From: Amblyomma americanum
Taxonomy: Eukaryota; Arthropoda; Arachnida; Ixodida; Ixodidae
DNA: 64,000 bases
Direction of reading: 5' to 3'
Assembly: GCF_052857255.1 (NCBI RefSeq)
Contig: NC_135498.1
Coordinates: 114,693,634-114,757,633, forward strand
A program made the translations under genes and the position numbers. The notes below the pieces were generated by a model. That model searched no databases and had not been told where the DNA came from. It saw nothing but the letters and a program-made list of their open reading frames with translations. Positions 1-14,000 of the stretch are shown piece by piece. Within the stretch, counting starts at the first letter, position 1; the number at the start of each line of letters is the position of its first letter.

Positions 1-1217
1 AAAAAAAAGTTCCGGCCTCTGTATCAAAGCGATGAAGCTTCTGTGAGTGAAGTGTAGTTTTTCGTCCTCTGCATTAAGTATCAAAGGAGCATGCAGAGAA
101 AGGTAGAATAATTTGAGCGTGGAGGCCGCTCGAAATATTTGCGCATTAAAGGACAAGTGAACTGTTTATGTATTGCATTACATACATTAGCTTATAAAGT
201 TTTAATCAGCGTTGCAAATTACTGCATCACAGTTGATCAATATACCACTAGATATTTTCTGAATAATAAGTACGAGAACTTAATGCTATTTCCGCTAAAG
301 CCTTATTGAGATGAACAAGAATAACATCAGCAGCCCGAAGGAAACAAGTGCGCCAAAGACGCATTTCATGATGTGGCATTACGGGATCGTAACCTGTAAA
401 GGCCTTAGCATATTTACTTATTTTCAGAAGATTCTGCGGACACTATGTCCAAGGATAGTGCCGACAGAGGTTGGCCAAAAACAAAGTACAACAATTATGA
501 ACGATATTGACAATCGATTCCTACACTTCTAGAGGCATGAAATTGCGGTCTGATTCTGATTTTTCACTTTTCCTCAGGAAAATTCAAAATTAAAGTCGTC
601 TTTTTTCGCTTATGCGATACGGTAAGGGTCATGGCGCCGTGACTGCATCTTTGGTAACGGCCTGAAATAGAGTGATTGCTTTTACGCAAACTATCACTCA
701 TTTTCGCGATCTGCAAAAAGGGATTAAACGCTCCCAATTTGTTTGAGCCTATGTTTTATTCAGCACAATCTGTGAAAAGAGGATAAAGAAACTGTGTGTA
801 TTTTCAAGTCTCTTGGTTCTTACTGGTTCTTGCAACTCACAAGTATTTATGGTCATTTGATCAAGCGATAAGGAACGTTTCTTGCACGTGTAAATAGCTG
901 CTCCTTTTTCCCAGCTTATGAGAACACCCGCGCTTTTGTTAGCACTGAAGAGCACACCGGATTGATGCGCCATTTCAAATCTTTCTGTAGAGCAGTTTTC
1001 ATAACATTCGTGTTGCCAGTACACAGTAATTCTGTGAATACGACAATTATTGGTCAACAGATACTTGCCTACTGTTGACCTACCTCCTTAGCACGAAAGG
1101 CAAAGCGCGATCTTAAGTACTACCTTCAACATAGTGTCTGCGTCAAAAGTTTAGGCGCATCCACTAAAGTGGAGTAAATTTGTAATAAGGGAGGCCATTA
1201 CTCATTAGCATCAACCG
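1..1217. other. Upstream region, no gene recognised
   Basis: AT-rich DNA upstream of the first recognised evasin exon. Short ORFs on both strands are of chance length and none resembles a known family. The missing signal-peptide exon of the evasin gene should lie here or beyond the left edge. One weak candidate (965-1025) is discussed under rejected items. Confidence 0.5.
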
Positions 1218-1344
1218 AAGCGCTGCCATACGGCTACAAAGAAACCCTGTACAACTTCCACAGAAACCAGGGCGTATTTTTCTATAACTGCGAAGTTTCT
1301 GTGGAAGCTGTTTAGGTTTCCTTTTGAGCCGTATGGCTGCGCTT
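1218..1344. repeat. Short inverted repeat (foldback)
   Basis: Two arms of about 50 bp, 1218-1267 and 1295-1344, are imperfect reverse complements (both contain GCCATACGGCT or its complement, and the CCACAGAAAC block). They are separated by about 27 bp. This is a small hairpin, possibly a solo foldback or MITE remnant. No target-site duplication was clear. Confidence 0.7.
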
Positions 1345-1989
1345 GTGTGGATGTCAATGAATAATTTGCTTCCATATTATAGTGTTCGGGATTGTAAGGT
1401 ACACACCTTGCGAGTTAATTTATCTTCAGTAACTGTCAAAGACATCGTGAGATATAATAGATTATATGAATTTTCCTTTTAATACATTCGCTGAGTGCGA
1501 AGGAATAAATTCATGTAATCAGTTGTATGAGATGTCTCGATTCTTTTATTACATTGTCTTAGAAAATGTAAGGAACTCAATATGTCACACTTTCGTTATA
1601 AAGTATGCGACATACCATTCCACTGCTTTACAGAGCGATAATCTGCAACAGAAGACGGCTTACCTTTTGTAACCGGAAAAAATTACCGTTGGCTTGATGA
1701 ATTCAGTTTCAGTGTCCAGAACTGCTTAAGAATTTCACGATAGCGATGAATGTGTTTTTAACACTATGAAAGCGAGAAAACGTTTGTGTTTAGGTTTAGC
1801 AGGAGTTTAATAGCTCCAAGGTAAGGACTGAAATTGACTGGAGGATGATACACTCCACTTTTTGGCCCGCATGTACTTTGAGCCAGAAATTCTGCATAGC
1901 AATAGTGCTCCACACGGAAACTTGTGACACTGCTTTTCTTGTTTTTATTGACTCCTTATTAAAAGGCGTGTATATTTTTTTTCCTCCAG

Positions 1990-2057
1990 CGCCAGCACCT
2001 ACGACGACTACTAAAGTGCCGTGTGAATATTTGCACCTTGCAAGTGAAACAGACATG
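1990..2057 (+). CDS. Evasin exon with Thr/Pro-rich start and Cys1
   Basis: The acceptor is a strong pyrimidine run ending CCTCCAG at 1989 and the donor is ATG|GTACGC at 2058. The first two bases complete a codon from a missing upstream exon, then 22 codons follow. They comprise a short Ala/Pro/Thr run (possible O-glycosylation), Cys1 at codon 11 after the split codon, and an acidic tail. An ORF in this frame begins at 1845 and runs through the splice acceptor. The Cys alignment and pyrimidine tract favour splicing over use of that ATG. Confidence 0.75.
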
Positions 2058-5000
2058 GTACGCATTTTTTTTTAATTTTGAATGTGTTAAACTTAGGAAG
2101 GAACGGAGTAGGGTTTACTTATATCAACCGCCTATACATTCCTGAGTGGCAGATCAGAAGGCGCAGTAAGGTTTACGAGGCCCACTCCTGTTGTTAGTTC
2201 ACAACGTGTATACACACTGGAACAAAATTTGCAATTTTGCTTACACTCATTACAACCGTGTGCTGTAATAAGTTACAAGATATTTACTCGAACAACAAAT
2301 AGAAAAGTATCCATCAATATCTTGAGACCAGTGTAAAAAGGATACGTCAGTCAGCAGTCCTATTAACTTTTTTTCTATTTTCTACTTGAGACTTGCGTTG
2401 TATAGTTGTGAGTGAAAGCTTAAATCCGTGTGCTTGAATTAAAAAGAATTATTGGAAAGGTGTTGCTGCAGAGCATTAGTCTTTTTTTCTTGAAGGCGGT
2501 CTGGAAGAAGTGTTTCTTAGCGAGCATAATTTTATCGTCCAGTGTGTATTATGTTGTAAAATATTTGTTCACTGGAAAAGTGGTGAAAATGAGGGGCAAG
2601 ACTCAGATGATTTAGTTTTCAATTATTTTTTTCTGTTTATATCACCTAGGTATGAGCCAATCCTCGCAAAATAACGCCTATTTATGGCCTATTTGCCAAA
2701 ACACAATATCGTCTTCACACATGTTTATTATCATAGTCCGACACAAGTCAAGAAAGAAGCGGCGAATGCGCCCCAAATGTCCTCCAGCCAATTGGTGCCG
2801 AACGATTCTCATGTCGTTCGCGGTTGAAATGGAGCAGAGGCAAGGCGGGAAAGCAAAGGAGCTGATTGTTTCGCCTCATGCCGCATGTTTCTTCTTCGGA
2901 CTAGGGGTGCAGAGAGGTGAAGGGGGAAGTTGCAGAGAGAGTGCAATGTCACTAGTGCTGAGGAGCCAGCTTCCCATGGCATAGGAACAATGAATCGTGT
3001 CCTTGCTTTTCCTGCCTATCCTCTGCTCTGCCGCCAAGAAACCTTGTCCGCGAGTGTAGCGTGACATCGGAAGTGACTGAGAAGTGCCTGCGTGAAATGG
3101 GATTAAAGGCGACGCCATCGCAATTAGTCGACGCCATTGGCTGGAGGGCCTCCGTTGAGTGGTATCTGCCGCTGTCTTGCTGACTTGTCCCTGATATGGT
3201 GTTTGATGACTGGTGTACAAAATTTCTTGAAGAAAACTGACTGAGAATGCTGCTTTTAAAATGAATGAAGTGGATTCCGCTTTATTACAAACCATGACTA
3301 AATTCACATAGCTGTGCAGATGTCTTTAAAACTCTCAGGAGACTTGCCTGGTATGTGGATAAGCATCAGCCTGCAGGCCTGACTTAAAAAAAACCAAATA
3401 GTTTTGGCTTCAAAAAAAATGTTAGGAGCTAGAATAACACATGGAAAGAATGTTGATTCCTTGCTTGGGTGCAGTTCTTTGAAACCTTATACAGATGTTT
3501 TTCCAATCTAACCACCAAATGAAACCGCCACTTCCGCATTGATCGTGCCACCTAACTAACCATGTTTAGTGGTGTGCGAAAAGTTTATTCGCGTTTTCAA
3601 CTATTTAAAGGATTTGTAGTCTCACTGAAGGTGTTTATAATAGAAATGTGAATATCGAGATGAAAAGAAAGTTGTGAATCGCGAGCAGAAAATATCTAAA
3701 TTATGTGGATAATTTAAACTTCCATCGAAACAGATGATTCTAATTAATTTTAAAAATTTTCCTTTCTTGCAACAGAAGCCTGTTGGATGCACAAAAAACT
3801 GCGAGAATGATTACAGCACGATGCCACACGGGACTGCCTGCTACGTAAGATATTCGTTTCTATGACTGCTTCTTACCATTTGCTCGAATCAACAGCTACA
3901 CTGTGAAAGCTGGCGATTTGAGAGACTATTTCAACTTGTATAAAAAAAATGAGCGTATTAAAATTTTGATGGTCAAGAATGGAATTGCGCGCGCTGCAAA
4001 TGAAAGGCTGAGTGATCGCCATCTCGCAATTTCCTCCTCGTTCCGTGGGTACTGCTGTGCCATAGAGGTGGTCCCGTAGCGCTCGCCATGCTTTTGTGAC
4101 TGAGCACTGCCAGCTCTCTTGGAGATAGCGAAGACTCCGGGTCGCGTGTTTCCGTTTGCTAGCCGCTGCAGACAAGCCCAATGTTGCCCACGCCAGTTCC
4201 TGACAAGTGCAATGTTTCCCTATAAGAAAAATAATATATAATAAATGAATGAATAAGAATAGAAAGTAATAAATTATTATTATTATTAATAATACTAATA
4301 TTGTATTAATATTATTACTGTTCCATTGAAATTTATCTAGAAATTAATAAGCTAATAATAAACAAAGATTGCATTACTAAATTGTAATTAATTAATAAGT
4401 TAATAAATGATTGAAAATTAATTATTTAACTAAAAAATAAATTACCTGCGCTATAGAAAGCACGACAAGCTCTAATCGAGAGCAATGCAAGCGAACAAAA
4501 TACTCACCTTGAATTAAGCTTGTCCAAATGGCACTCTGATAGTCACCGCAAGCGGCCGACATCGTTGCTGTCACAGCTGGGCAGTCATAGCTGCTCTGCG
4601 TGCGCGTTGGCGTAGACAACAATGTCGTGTACTTAGTTGTCATGGCAACAACTGCACCGCGCGTGCGTTGGCGTGGGCAACATTGTGTTTGTCCGTAGCG
4701 GCTAGCAAACGGAAACGCACCTCCGAATAGGGCGTCGGTGAGAATAACAGAAGCATTTTATACACAATATACCGGGCATTTCTACAGAACAAGATCGACA
4801 CGGGGGCCGGGAGCTATTAGCAAACGCGACTATTCTCGCACATGGACGACCGCCGCGACTCCATCGCTTCACACCTGACTCCAATCGTGAGCAGCACTCG
4901 ACTCACGGTGGGTCGGTCTCTCCCTCCAAGTGGCAGTGGTGGTACTTATAAAGCCCTAGAAACGGTTGTCACTCAAACGTTCCAATACAAAGGCAGCACT

Positions 5001-8000
5001 TGACGGCAGTCCGAGAGGTCTAACCAGCTACCACGCTGGCCACCGGCTTTAAGTTTGCCGCGCGCGGTGACTTCCAGGGGAAATGGTTACCGGCTCCTCG
5101 CTGTCCCGCAGTTCGCTGCAGGTTTGGCATGTCGCTCGCCGGTGCTTCTTCATAGAGCACCGCTGTCTGACAGCACAGCATCTTCGCTTGACAAAGGAGC
5201 GTTAGGGCGCTGATACCTTGCGGCGCAGCGCCGGGCTTGTCCAAAGGGCGTTCACAGGAGAAATTTTGCATCTTGTAGATTTGGAATCCGGGCTGGTTGT
5301 CCGGGCACAGCAGCATCCCCGCCATCAGATAACGTGCCGGGAAGACGAGCTGCGTCCACGTGGCTCGGATGCCAGGCGCGCACGTGCGCAACGTTCTTCC
5401 AAGTTCACGTAGGGTGTCCGGACGCCAGGTAACTTAACGTGCCCAGGTCCCACTAGCCGGGCCAGGATCTCTGCTCATAGCGTTGTAGCCAAGTCACCTC
5501 GTCCAGCTTCGCTCGGGTCGTTCTGAGGCTCTTGCTTCTCGCCACTGGTCATGGTTGCCCGTACTGCAGCTTGTAAAACCGATCGGCAAAAGTCAACACC
5601 CAACACGACCAGGTGCCTTCTGCCTCCCGTCAAACACCAGAAAAACCCATAATCCAAACCAACCTAATTAAATTACTGCCGCCCTTTTTCTCCAGCTACA
5701 GCAGAGGCAGGTGTACGATCAGGTACACAAGGTTCAAACAACAGTTTGGCAAATTTTTGACACACCAAAATATCAGGAGCAACTATTAATCGGCAATAAT
5801 ATTGAAAATTAGAATGTTCCCCCTGAAATCCCTTGCAATGAAAACACACTACTCAGGAAGCAAATGAGGTAATTCATTTTTGCCCCAAGCTGCTCGCAAC
5901 TAGCACAGTTGACCATGCTTTCTTCCTTGCCGTTCTGAGTAGCAGCAGAAACCCCGGCGCCTACTGTAAATGTGCTAATCTTGCACCATAAACAGTGTCG
6001 AGGCAGCGACGTACTGGAATACCTAATACAGGTTCAAAGGTAGCACCTCTAGGAGCTTACGCCAGCTACCTAAGCTACAATGGCCCACAGAGGCTTTGCT
6101 CACGTTTCAGTGCCGGCGGATACTAGCACCTAACAAATATGGCAAGTATCTTCACTTGCAAAAAGACAGAATAAAGCTCACATACATACGTTTCTTGACT
6201 AACTGCACCCATTTTGTATCACTAACGACTCTTTATCATCCCCATGTGCCGTAATTTCTGCTGTTCCCCAAGGTTCTGTACTGGGTCCTTTACTCTTTTT
6301 GGTATATATCAATGACCTTCCGATTGGCATCAACTCTTCTCTTAAGCTTTTTGCTGACGATTGTGTTTTCTCGTGCGATACACAACGTTTCCGACAGTTC
6401 TGTCCTTCAGTCCAATCTTGATAACGTCTTAATTTGGTGTCATAGATGGTCCATGGTTCTCAATCCATCAAAGTGCAAAAATACGTCCATCTCACGCCAA
6501 TCTAGTCCTTCTAAAACGTTCGATTACAAGATTAGTAGAGTTTCATTAGAGAACGTTTCATCTTATAAGTACCTGGGTGTTCACATCAGTAACAACTTAT
6601 CCTGGCGCATGCACATAAAATATGTTATTAACAATGCTAACCATGCCCTTGGTAACCATACGCTGAAATTTCTCTCAGGCTCCATCCCATTTGAAGATAC
6701 TTTTATATTAAAAACTAATACGGCCAAAGCTAGAATACGCATCATCAGTATGGGACCCCGCACAACTCACCTTAATCAATGCTAAAGAAGCCGTTTAGAA
6801 TCGGTCAGCTCGCTTCATCCTTTCCAATTATTCTCGCAAGACTAGTGTTTCCTTAATGAAATCTAAACTTGGTCTGACTAATCTCGCAGTTCGTAGAAAT
6901 ATTTCAAGCCTGAGTTTTTTTTACAGCATTTTCTTTCATAACAAGACACTAAAACAGCAATTTATTTCTACTGTAGCATCATACGTATCATCACTTGTTG
7001 ATCGTCCGCGTAAACTTGCCATCCCAACCTGTAAAACGAATGTGCTTTTTAATTCTTTCTTACCGAACACTAGCACTGAGTGGAACCACCTTCCACCCCA
7101 TATCGCATGCATTGAAGACGCATCATCCTTCAAGCCAATTATCACCAAGTATGTCATCGAACAAGCATCTGCATCATGAATTTTGATTTTTTTTGCCTTT
7201 TGCCTGCACTTTTTATATGTATTTTTTTCACCCACCCCCTCTATAGCGCTCTGCAAGCCCTCAGGGTATTGTAATAAATAAATAAATAAATAACCAAAAG
7301 TATACGCGAGGCTTTCATGCGAGAGAATACGCCACAATGACCCATGAGCTCCTTGGATATACTTCCGCGCTTCAGCGGACACTCTCACAATCTCACAATG
7401 AGCAATGCAGCTAAACTTATGCACAAGTGCATGCTGCAACACAGTTTGCATCGAACCTCAACATAAGCGATGCCATAAAAATAACAAAACATAACAAGAT
7501 AATTACGCGGGTGAGGCTATATTTGACAAAGGAAGTCGTTACCGCTACAAGGAACCGCGCCATACATTGGTCATATAAATTAAAGGGACACGATTTCAAA
7601 AGCTACATCTTGGCAGTGAAAGTTCCACGGAAAGTACAAAATACGTTCAAGCAAAAGGCTCAAAACCTGGTTTGCGTTTATCTTTCTACCACTGAAAAAA
7701 AAGCAAACATTAACACAGGGAGCGCTTATCCCTGGAATCCTACATTCTTTGTAGGATTGTGCTTTGTGCGGTCGCGGTCGGTAGGCCGCTCTACCAGCCG
7801 ACCTGCCGACTCTTCGCAAAAGTTGAGAGGCTGATTAGTTCCGCCTCTCCAGGACCTATGTGCGCAAAGCCAGGGTAGCGCTTGGCAAGCTTGAGCCGAG
7901 AGGAGCACTTCCTACTCTCTAGGTTCCCTGCACGAGTTCCAAATGGGTTGCTGCGTGTCGCCCTCCGCCTCGCGCCCATTCTGCGGCGCTCTTTTGTCAG

Positions 8001-11000
8001 GCGGCCGCGCGCCTTTCTTTGTAGGGCACTGCGCTCGTCACTTGTCCTAGGACTTCCCCTATGGTGTTCAAACAGCAAGTGGCTTTCGCATTGCAAAGGC
8101 ACACTTAGGCAAACTGACTTTCATGTGACGCCTGGAAATTCTTGAGGGCCGCGGTGCCAGTTTCGGGCTGTTATGCGGTTGGCTGCTCCGTAAACGTACA
8201 AGCTTCTACACTAGCACCTTTTTCTTTTTAGCGGAAATGTCCAAATTAGTTTTCTTTGCACGCGGCCTCGTTTTGGAAACTGCCCTAGCGGATTTCTTCC
8301 GCGCGCATCCAGTTATCGCGGTGCCGTCAAGTGTCAAGCTGTTGGCCCTCGCTGCAACATCAATGCTTAACTCATTAATTTCCAAAAGGCTCGTCGTGTT
8401 CGCCATTTTCCTTGCGTTGCAAAACATAACAACTTTTCGAAAAATCCGGACAACTCTGCGATCTTCTCTAAGCACGGTTCTTTACTTTCTGGTGAACTGT
8501 CGCGGACCGCTGCGATTTTGCCGTAGTCTACCTTCAATGGACCTTTCTTGGGTGTGTCACCAGTTGCGTTCTGACGAATTTATTGCAGCCTGTCTGACCC
8601 TGAGCTGCCTGAGCATCGACATTCCCTTTCAAAGAGGCATTGCTGTCAGGGTTTGAAATTTCCTGGTGACACATTTCTTTGTTGCCAGCGTGCCCAGCCA
8701 GACCATCACTAGTTTTTTGTTAAGATTGGGGGTGCTGTAACCTTTTCCATCTGCTTTTGACGCGCTATGAGATCCGGCTTCCTGTAACTCCTCTCCAGTC
8801 TCAATGCAATTACGAAGGTGTGAGTGTTGCCAGTCACAGAAAATGTGAGAGGTCAGAAAACGAACCTGAAAGTTTTTATGCCTCGTTGATGGCCTCTTCG
8901 GTTTCGCTTTTGTCAAAGAAATGCGGCACTGAAGTCAAAGAAATTTCTTCACAATTTTCGACGAACACACATCTAAAAAGCGTAATTTATAAAATTGTAC
9001 TGAATATTTCGCTATAATTTTTCGTCACAAAACAAGACTCCAGGACTAGGGAAGAAAATATTACCAGAAATAAGAAATTTTCCCCAAATCAACCAATTTA
9101 ACAAGGGGAGAATTCGGCCTAGCTCGTGCGTGATCATGCGGCTAAAAACAGTGCTTAAGCGAGACAGAGGAGATCGGGACACGACGCTGTCCCCACTTTT
9201 CGCACAGTGCGACACGTAGGTCAGCAGACGGTGAGCGGACCTCTGCTCTGTCGAAACAACGCCAGCACTTTCCCTCACTACTGTCCCGAAGTAAAATCAT
9301 TCCGGCTAGTGTAGAGTGTCAGAACTTATTTTATTCAATCACTAGAGTATAAATCAATGGTAGAAACGCTTTCTACATGTTTACTACGAGCCATATATAT
9401 AATACACAGTGGCGAACTATTTCTCTGAATACGCCGCACGTGGCCAACGCAAGCTCGTGTACTTCGAGAAATTACTAAGTTGAAAGCATCATCATTTGCT
9501 GTGATTCCCAGAAACTGGAAACGCGCCTAGAAGTCTTGAAAATCCGCGCTGAACTCCTCTCCGCGACGCTACTCCCTGGCCTTTTGCCTACCGCGAGCCC
9601 GCTAGCGACTGCAGCGCCACCTCGTTTGTTTGCAAATATGCAGGAGGTCTAACACAAAAAGCATTTTATGCACTATATACCGGGCATTTGTACAGAACAA
9701 GATCGACACGGGGGCCGAGAGCTATTAGCAAACGCGACTATTCTCGCACATCGACGACCGGCGAGACTCCATCGCGTCACACCGTCTGACTCCACTCGTG
9801 AGCAACACTCGACTCACAATGGGTCGGTCTCTTCCTCCAAGTGGCAGCGCTGGTGCTTATAAAGCCCGAGAAACAGTTGTCACTCAAACGTTCCAAGCAG
9901 CGCTCTTTTGTGTCGTTTCTTCGTGTGTCCGTGTTTCATCGCGCTGTTTCTTCGTTTAAATTCATTACCAACTAGCCCGGAACCTTGCTCTTCTGAACAA
10001 AGGCACCACTGACGGCATTCCGAGAGGTCCAACCAGCGACCGCGCTGGCCACCCGCTTCAAGTTTGCCGCGCACGGTGACTTCCAGGGGAAAGGGAAACC
10101 GGCGCATCGCTGTTCCGCAGCTCGCTGCACGTTTGGGCATGTCACTCGCCTATGCATCTCTATAGGGCAATGCTGCACAGCAGTGCAACACCGTGGTTTG
10201 TCAAGGGACGGTTAGGGCGTTGTTGCTTTGCGGCGCAGCACCGGAGCTTGTCAAAGGGGGCGTTCGTAGGAGAAATTTTGCATCCTACAGAATTGGAATC
10301 CGGGCGGGTTGCCGGGGCATAACAGTACTCCATATTCTACAAATATTTGTCATTTCTCCTCCCAGACTTCCTTTGAGTGCGCCTGCTTAATTTCTCTTCT
10401 CTTCTTGTATACCGCTTTGTCGTATAAACTGATAGTTGGTTACCTCCCCATTTGTTTAAAAACAAATTCCTGCCCGCCTGGATACTTGGAATGATGACGT
10501 TTATGAGTAAGCGTTATTAGCTTTTTGCTCAAATATGTCCGCAAACACTCCGACTTTGGCACGTTATGTAAATTTTTCTCCTACCACTGTCATATAAAGG
10601 CGGCTTCCTCTAACAGCTGTGAATAGCGCTCGTTACAAAAGAGGCTATAACTTACCGTGGTTTGCATTGTTACCACCTGCTTGTATCTGGATAGGAAGCA
10701 GTAATTGCGGAGCTCCGCCGAGCCTCGTTAGGAGAGTGAGAGTCGATACATCCAGATGCACCCATGTCTGAATCCAGCTGTGTGGTGGTGCGTACATTTT
10801 TCTTATCATAGATAAATGGTAGCGTCTCGATTATTGTGGAAAGATGCACTTGGGTTAAGTAAACATAACGAAAATTTCGGTACATTGCGTTTCGTTTTCG
10901 ATGGCCTTCTGCTATTTCAGCTTATTCACTGTCAGCTCCTATTCCCAACGGTTGCGGGAAAACGACCAGTATATCGTTGCGATTTACAGCGCCCAGGACT

Positions 11001-14000
11001 GCACTGAAACGCTTTTTATGAGCAGGTCATAGAAAATTGTTGGGGACAAAGGGTCTGTATTATGTAAAAAATTTTGTAGGCATGCAAAATTGTTCCATAT
11101 ATTTTCGGTGCAATTTTCATATCATCTATATGTCCTCATTGTTCCGTGACTACCCAACAGGAAATCTGCAATACTCTCAGTTTTTATTAAAACAAACTTC
11201 TAGCATTGAAACGGGCATCACCCGACGGGGTAGGCTCCTTTTTTTTAGCCATGTACCGTAGCTGTCGCATCCAGTTTTATCGTTTCAGCACTGTGTGCAG
11301 GTTAAAAAAGGCTTGGTCCACCTCGCGCACACGTTTTAGTCGCGCGCACGCTTTAGTTTTAGAATAAAGATTTCTTACTTTACGCCTCGGAGGTTCTGCG
11401 AAATTTGGAAGCTGCAAAATTAATTTATTGAAGCCATAGCTCTCGCTTATGCAAATTTGATATACAGTGTTGTGCGTTTTTATCGTGAACACTTCAAAAA
11501 ATTTCCCCGCCTCAACCGCTGGCTCATTTGCCGTGAGCAGGCGTATTATGGTAACTTTTGTATCGTAGCAAGTTTCACAACGGTGCTTACTTACTTGAGC
11601 CGTGCATGATGCGAAAACGTAATCGTCTACGTAGAGATCGGCAACCAAAACCCGCAGACGACGCTTTTTCGCTGAAGGGCGGCAGTGGCGCCATCTGTTT
11701 GCGGTAGCACAAAGCGTCGCGACAAGGCCGTCGAGGAGAGCGTTGCAAACAATATTCTTTAAAAGGTAAAGCCTCGTTAAATCATTTGTTCTGATATTTT
11801 TCCGCTTAATTAGTCGAAAATGTTGTAAGCGCTTCAGTAGAAGCAGACGAAACGACAGGAACGGCATATTCAAACGGCCCGCGCTCCTTGCAACGCTCTC
11901 CTCGACGGCCTTGTCGCGACGCTTTGTGCTACCGCAAACAGATGATGCCACTACCGCCCTTCAGCGAAAAAGCGTCGTCTGCGGGTTTTGGTTGCCGATC
12001 TCTACGTAGACGATTATGTTTTCGCATCATGCAAGGCTCAACTAAGTTAGTACCGTTGTCAAACTTCCTATGATACAATAATAATTGGTTTTTGGTGGAA
12101 TGGAAATGGCGCAGTATCTGTCTCATATATCGTTGGACACCTGAACCGCGCCGTAAGGGAAGGGATAAAGGAGGGAGTGAAAGAAGATAGGAACGAATAG
12201 GTCCGTAGTGGAGGGCTCCGGAATAATTTCGACCACCTGGGGATCTTTAACGTGCACTGACATCGCACAGCACACGGGCGCCTTGGCGTTTTTCCTCCAT
12301 AAAAACGCAGCCGCCGCGGTCGGGTTCGAACCCGGGAACTCCGGATCAGTAGTCGAGCGCCCTAACCACTGAGCCACCGCGGCGGGGCTTCCTATGATAC
12401 AACAGTTACCATAATACGCAAGCTCTGTGTGCAGTTTCATCGCAAATGAGGCAGCGGTTGAGGCGGGGAAACTTTTGAAAGTCTTCACGATAAAAACGCA
12501 CAATACTGTATATTCTGACGCTGCTTCAATTTGCAAGTACTCATCTGAGTACTTTGGGACACCGTTTTACTAGCCGAAAGTTTCGGCAGCAATTAGGCAA
12601 TGACAGAATGCGAGCACTTTTTACTCTGATTACTGCCGATTAGTAGGGCCGTGATAAAATCGTGTGGTTTGTAAACGCGCTCAATAAACTTCATGAGTGC
12701 GCTTCATGTACTTCGAAAAGAAAAATAGTACAGTTTTAATACAGTTGAAGCCAGTACACGGGAGAAAAAATGTGCTTAGCCTGACTGGCTCATGTTTTTG
12801 CTTTGCTGGGCTGTCGGCGCGTCTAGAGACAATATTCGACTCAGGTTAAGCTCTGATCGAGGTTAGGCTGATCTGATCTGTTCGCGCTGCACATGGAAGT
12901 TGGTGAAGACGAGAATGTGCAATGCACATCGCGAGAGTGTGCTGCAGTCTAACACGAGGCGTGATCGGCTGCGGCGATAGCGTAGTGCCTTGGGCAGTGG
13001 CCAGCGAAGCTGATCTGTTCGCGCCGTAAGTTCGAATCTCAGTCGCCGCTATGTTTATGTAATTATTCAAGGTCAAACTGAACGCTTTGCAGCTTTAGTG
13101 TCGTGAAGTAGAGCTTTCGCTCTGAAAAACAGGAATGAATTGATGCGGCGCGGCGTCGACAGCCGTCCTTCTGTCCTTCGCTTAGAAGGCAATCCCCAAG
13201 GAAGCGAAGGTAGCGAGCGACGTGCACCAGCGACGTGCTCAGCTGTCTTGGCGCTTGTGCACTCGAGCATAGTAAACACACCCGCAACCTGTTCTGTGTT
13301 CTCTTTCTTGAAATTTTGCGGGTGAGCCCCGTAGGCAGGGCCAAACAAACTTTTTTTCAACGGCGGCGTTGCAGCCGAAGCGGTAATGACCAAGCCGCCA
13401 TGCTTGCGGAGACTAAGAAATATCGCGGATTTGTGAGGAAGTTATACTTTCGTTCTTTCCTGCGCATTCTTGCTTACTAAAAGCACTTACGTAAACTGTG
13501 ACAGTAATATGCTTGTAAGAGAGCAAACTAAATATGCAATGGAGAATATTGCGCCACGAGTGATTCTGCACGTGTGTATACACCTGGAGCGCAGTGGCAC
13601 GGTGGATCGAGAGCCTCGGTACCCACGGCTGGACACGCACCCCTCCCTGCAGTGCGCCCGCACGTAGCCCGCTCCAAATGTTGTAGCCCTCCGTAACCGG
13701 CAGCCAGATTGTTCTCATTATTTATAAGCAGCTGGTGTACTTCAAGCCTACAGCGAAGTAATTATTTTCTCGACGGCGGCGATGACCAAGACAACGCGCT
13801 TACTGAAGCGAAGACGGATCTCGAGGGAGGAGCTATGTGGCAAACCGGGAGCGGCCAGTGGGGGTTAATTTGCTAATGACAGGAGACTTCCGGATGATGG
13901 GCGAAATTATCTCTGTGCATATCCGAACGACCAAACAAGCGGCACTGGCAAACCACTCCGCATGACAGCGCTGCTCGTCGTTTCTCGCCGTCACCTTCGT

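Noticed and set aside
965..1025. Candidate first exon of the evasin gene (ATG at 965, hydrophobic stretch, phase-1 end before GTAATT)
   Set aside because: Frame and phase fit, but the donor is weak, the hydrophobic segment is interrupted by charged residues and there is no other support. It was not annotated.
1845..2075. 76-codon ORF reading through the evasin exon
   Set aside because: Same frame as the exon but crosses a strong splice acceptor and lacks a signal peptide. The spliced form explains the cysteine pattern better.
8206..8916. Minus-strand ORFs (8206-8475 and 8629-8916) as a possible transposase gene
   Set aside because: No zinc finger, DDE or other motif, and the overlapping plus-strand ORF is longer.
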